NCBI GenBank assembly: GCA_017519405.1
Contig: JAFWSH010000004.1
Location: forward strand, 22,974 to 86,973
Direction: 5' to 3'
DNA length: 64,000 nt
From: Clostridia bacterium
GTDB lineage: Bacteria > Bacillota > Clostridia > Christensenellales > Aristaeellaceae
Shown: positions 63,301 to 64,000 of the stretch, piece by piece
Position numbering within the stretch: position 1 is the first letter of the stretch
Layout: every line of letters starts with the position of its first letter
Made by a program: the position numbers and the translations under genes
The notes under the pieces: model-generated
The model's input: the letters and a program-made list of their open reading frames with translations, nothing else
Databases searched by the model: none
Told to the model about the DNA's origin: nothing

Positions 63301-64000
63301 GGCGATGATACAGGCAATCGATGCGCCGGTCAGGCACTCGTTGCCGTCTCCGATGGTGATGCTGTTCCACGCTTCCCGGGTGCCAATAAAGAAAACTTCA
63401 GAGAGCTTGGTGCATTCCTGGAAAGCACTGCTACCAATGCCGGTGACGCTGTCCGGGAGCGTGACGCTCGTCAGGCCGCTGCAGTTTCCGAATACCTGGT
63501 ATCCGATGCTGGTGACGCCCTCCGGGAGCGTGACGCTCGTCAGGCCGCTGCAGGCGTAAAAGGCAGAATCGCCAATGCTGGTCATGCCCTCCGGGAGCGT
63601 GACGCTCGTCAGGCTGCTGCAGGAATGGAAAGCAGAGTCGCCAATGCTGGTGACACCCTCCGGTATTGTGACGCTCGTCAGGCCGCTGCAGGCGTAAAAG
63701 GCAGAATCGCCAATGCTGGTCATGCCCTCCGGGAGCGTGACACTTGTCAGGCTGCTGCAGGAATGGAAAGCAGAGTCGCCAATGCTGGTCATGCCCTCCG
63801 GGAGCGTGACGCTCGTCAGGCTGCTGCAGGAATGGAAAGCAGAATCGCCAATGCTGGTCATGCCCGCCGGGAGCGTGACGCTCGTCAGGCCGCTGCAGTT
63901 TCCGAATACCTGGTATCCGATGCTGGTGACGCCCTCCGGGAGCGTGACGCTCGTCAGGCCGCTGCAGGCGTAAAAGGCAGAATCGCCAATGCTGGTCATG
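60400..64000 (-). CDS. LRR/BIG_2 surface protein (5' end beyond window)
   Basis: At least 1200 residues; the N-terminus, signal peptide and start are outside the right edge. BspA-like LRR_5 repeats of 23 residues (SIGDSAFxxCSSLTSVTLPEGMT) fill the first roughly 780 visible residues, broken by two GTCG...GVLTISGDGAM modules. Four bacterial Ig-like (BIG_2-type) domains follow (about 790-1110, with WVSSDPAVAGI, WSSSDPGVASV, TLSSSDTAVAAI and FTSSDETVATV). A short LRR cap ends in DHEFDYIVR. No sortase motif. Probably secreted or surface-exposed, perhaps an adhesin; inference. Confidence 0.82.
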   Translation of the reverse strand, partial: MTSIGDSAFYACSGLTSVTLPEGVTSIGYQVFGNCSGLTSVTLPAGMTSIGDSAFHSCSSLTSVTLPEGMTSIGDSAFHSCSSLTSVTLPEGMTSIGDSAFYACSGLTSVTIPEGVTSIGDSAFHSCSSLTSVTLPEGMTSIGDSAFYACSGLTSVTLPEGVTSIGYQVFGNCSGLTSVTLPDSVTGIGSSAFQECTKLSEVFFIGTREAWNSITIGDGNECLTGASIACIIARGTCGAEGSSLTWVLSVDGVLTISGDGAMQDYQNGASPWYAYRSAVTSVVFQGNLTHIGSYAFSDCTGLSDVLFIGSREAWNSITIGSGNECLTGAAITIREIIDSGTCGDGLTWTLDDAGTLTISGSGYMEGYSIDYIDGADITTAPWGTNVRNIVFAGNVYSIGGSAFCGNKGLTSVTIPASVNDVSWGAFYGCTGLTSVTMEEGVTDIHGSAFLGCTALTQVTLSKSVESIGTEAFRGCSSLTDLRVDPANPYYASQGGALFNRDMTCLVCAPAAQGVYRVPDGVVSIGDAAFIDCTKMTGVLLPDTVTGIGESAFMICEGLTGISLPEGVTEIGRQAFSDCSHLQGITIPEGVTVLEYGVFNNCESLEDITLPAGLTRIGDSAFANCAMADITIPEGVTYIGGNAFYGCMQLKELRIPDSVTSLGGAPFMDCWHLTDITLPARLTRIPESCFSGCALTGITIPESVTDIDAYAFSYCRRLTAVTIPAGVTSIGEHAFDTCTRLESVMFLGTTTTFGEAVCSNTPTVYCYEYSDADYWAGEHDYPIVYLDGLDPDSVRTISIPDGDFSLYLGQTRALSPVVFPTHDQPVVSWVSSDPAVAGIGEDGTVTAVGEGSAVITASVGSVSAGITVTVIDPDTVRTVTLPDRLDLVPGDTARLIPEISPDYDHPAVTWSSSDPGVASVDADGTVTGMAAGTASITATVGSASATAVVRVYIPMTDFAFSQSEYWVITKRSEEIHAVFIPEGASGVLTLSSSDTAVAAITATASVSDPETYIGTMLAKRPGDAVLTAASESGLVRTAAVHVCYPVTAVSLSAPETDVLVGGELPVTAAVTMGSQSCVNHLVTFTSSDETVATVDAEGVVHGMSAGTAVITAAAVNDGTISSSVTVTVRGPRVLTLPESLVRLDSEALAGLENVDIIVIPAGVTSIADDAFAGTGAVLSVAAGSPAETWAADHEFDYIVR
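63430..64000 (-). repeat. Tandem 69-bp coding repeats
   Basis: At least eight nearly identical 69-bp units (each with GCCAATGCTGGTCATGCC and CTCCGGGAGCGTGACGCT, plus-strand reading). Third-position changes are few, so the copies are recent. They continue beyond the window. Confidence 0.9.

Noticed and set aside
63430-64000. CRISPR-like regularly spaced repeats
   Set aside because: They are in-frame 23-residue coding units without unique spacers; no cas genes.

Overview
The window looks like a chromosomal segment of a GC-rich Clostridia-type Firmicute, probably Oscillospiraceae-like. This rests on the S10-spc gene order, a four-cysteine zinc-type S14, ylxM-ffh-rpsP-khpA linkage, a KOW protein between map and infA, a CtsR-type operator, sigma-A promoters with 17-bp spacers, strong AGGAGG ribosome binding sites and intrinsic terminators. 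No rRNA, tRNA, CRISPR array, insertion sequence or prophage was seen. The lineage is inference; no search was run.

Layout. 1-4.4 kb (minus): an envelope/redox operon of a CorC/HlyC-type CBS membrane protein, a 41-aa membrane protein, a CapA-like protein, a CXXC membrane protein and a NapH-type 4Fe-4S protein fused to a thioredoxin domain (cut by the left edge). 4.5-9.1 kb (minus): khpA, rpsP, ffh and ylxM under a promoter flanked by two matched palindromes, then a nucleotidyltransferase and a DEAD-box helicase. 9.2-17.4 kb (plus): a low-molecular-weight phosphatase, queH, a methionine-rich leader peptide with an attenuator, an NlpA/MetQ-like binding protein whose halves are in swapped order, a Gld-like ABC system, a SEC-C protein and homoserine dehydrogenase. 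17.4-24.7 kb: P1 peptidase and AI-2E-family protein (minus), an ECF sigma/zinc-finger/DUF4097 operon (plus), then nrdR, a small repeat protein and xylulokinase (minus). 24.9-32.3 kb (plus): a MotA/MotB-like (ZorA/ZorB-like) pair with a third membrane gene, and a 1401-aa leucine-rich-repeat surface protein. 32.4-34.4 kb (minus): two small exported proteins and a VWA protein.

34.5-47.3 kb (minus) is the S10-spc operon, rpsJ to rpmJ, including secY, adk, map and infA. It stops after rpmJ at a terminator, with no rpsM-rpsK-rpoA-rplQ following. 47.7-60.2 kb holds tadA with a DUF1538 membrane protein and a tandem PII-like protein, a secreted metallo-beta-lactamase-fold protein with a lamin-tail domain, a CtsR-box-controlled Hsp20, a cation efflux transporter, an LCP protein after a lone carB, and an HTH-P-loop-CYTH fusion with a partner containing an EF-Tu-domain-2-like segment. 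The right end is a second leucine-rich-repeat surface protein with bacterial Ig-like domains, cut by the window edge, with nearly identical 69-bp repeats.

The most unusual item is 10.4-11.6 kb. A promoter drives a 29-codon leader with eight Met codons, followed by mutually exclusive RNA helices and a terminator, just before a gene that appears to encode a circularly permuted methionine-binding-protein fold. Together they suggest ribosome-mediated transcription attenuation by methionine supply.
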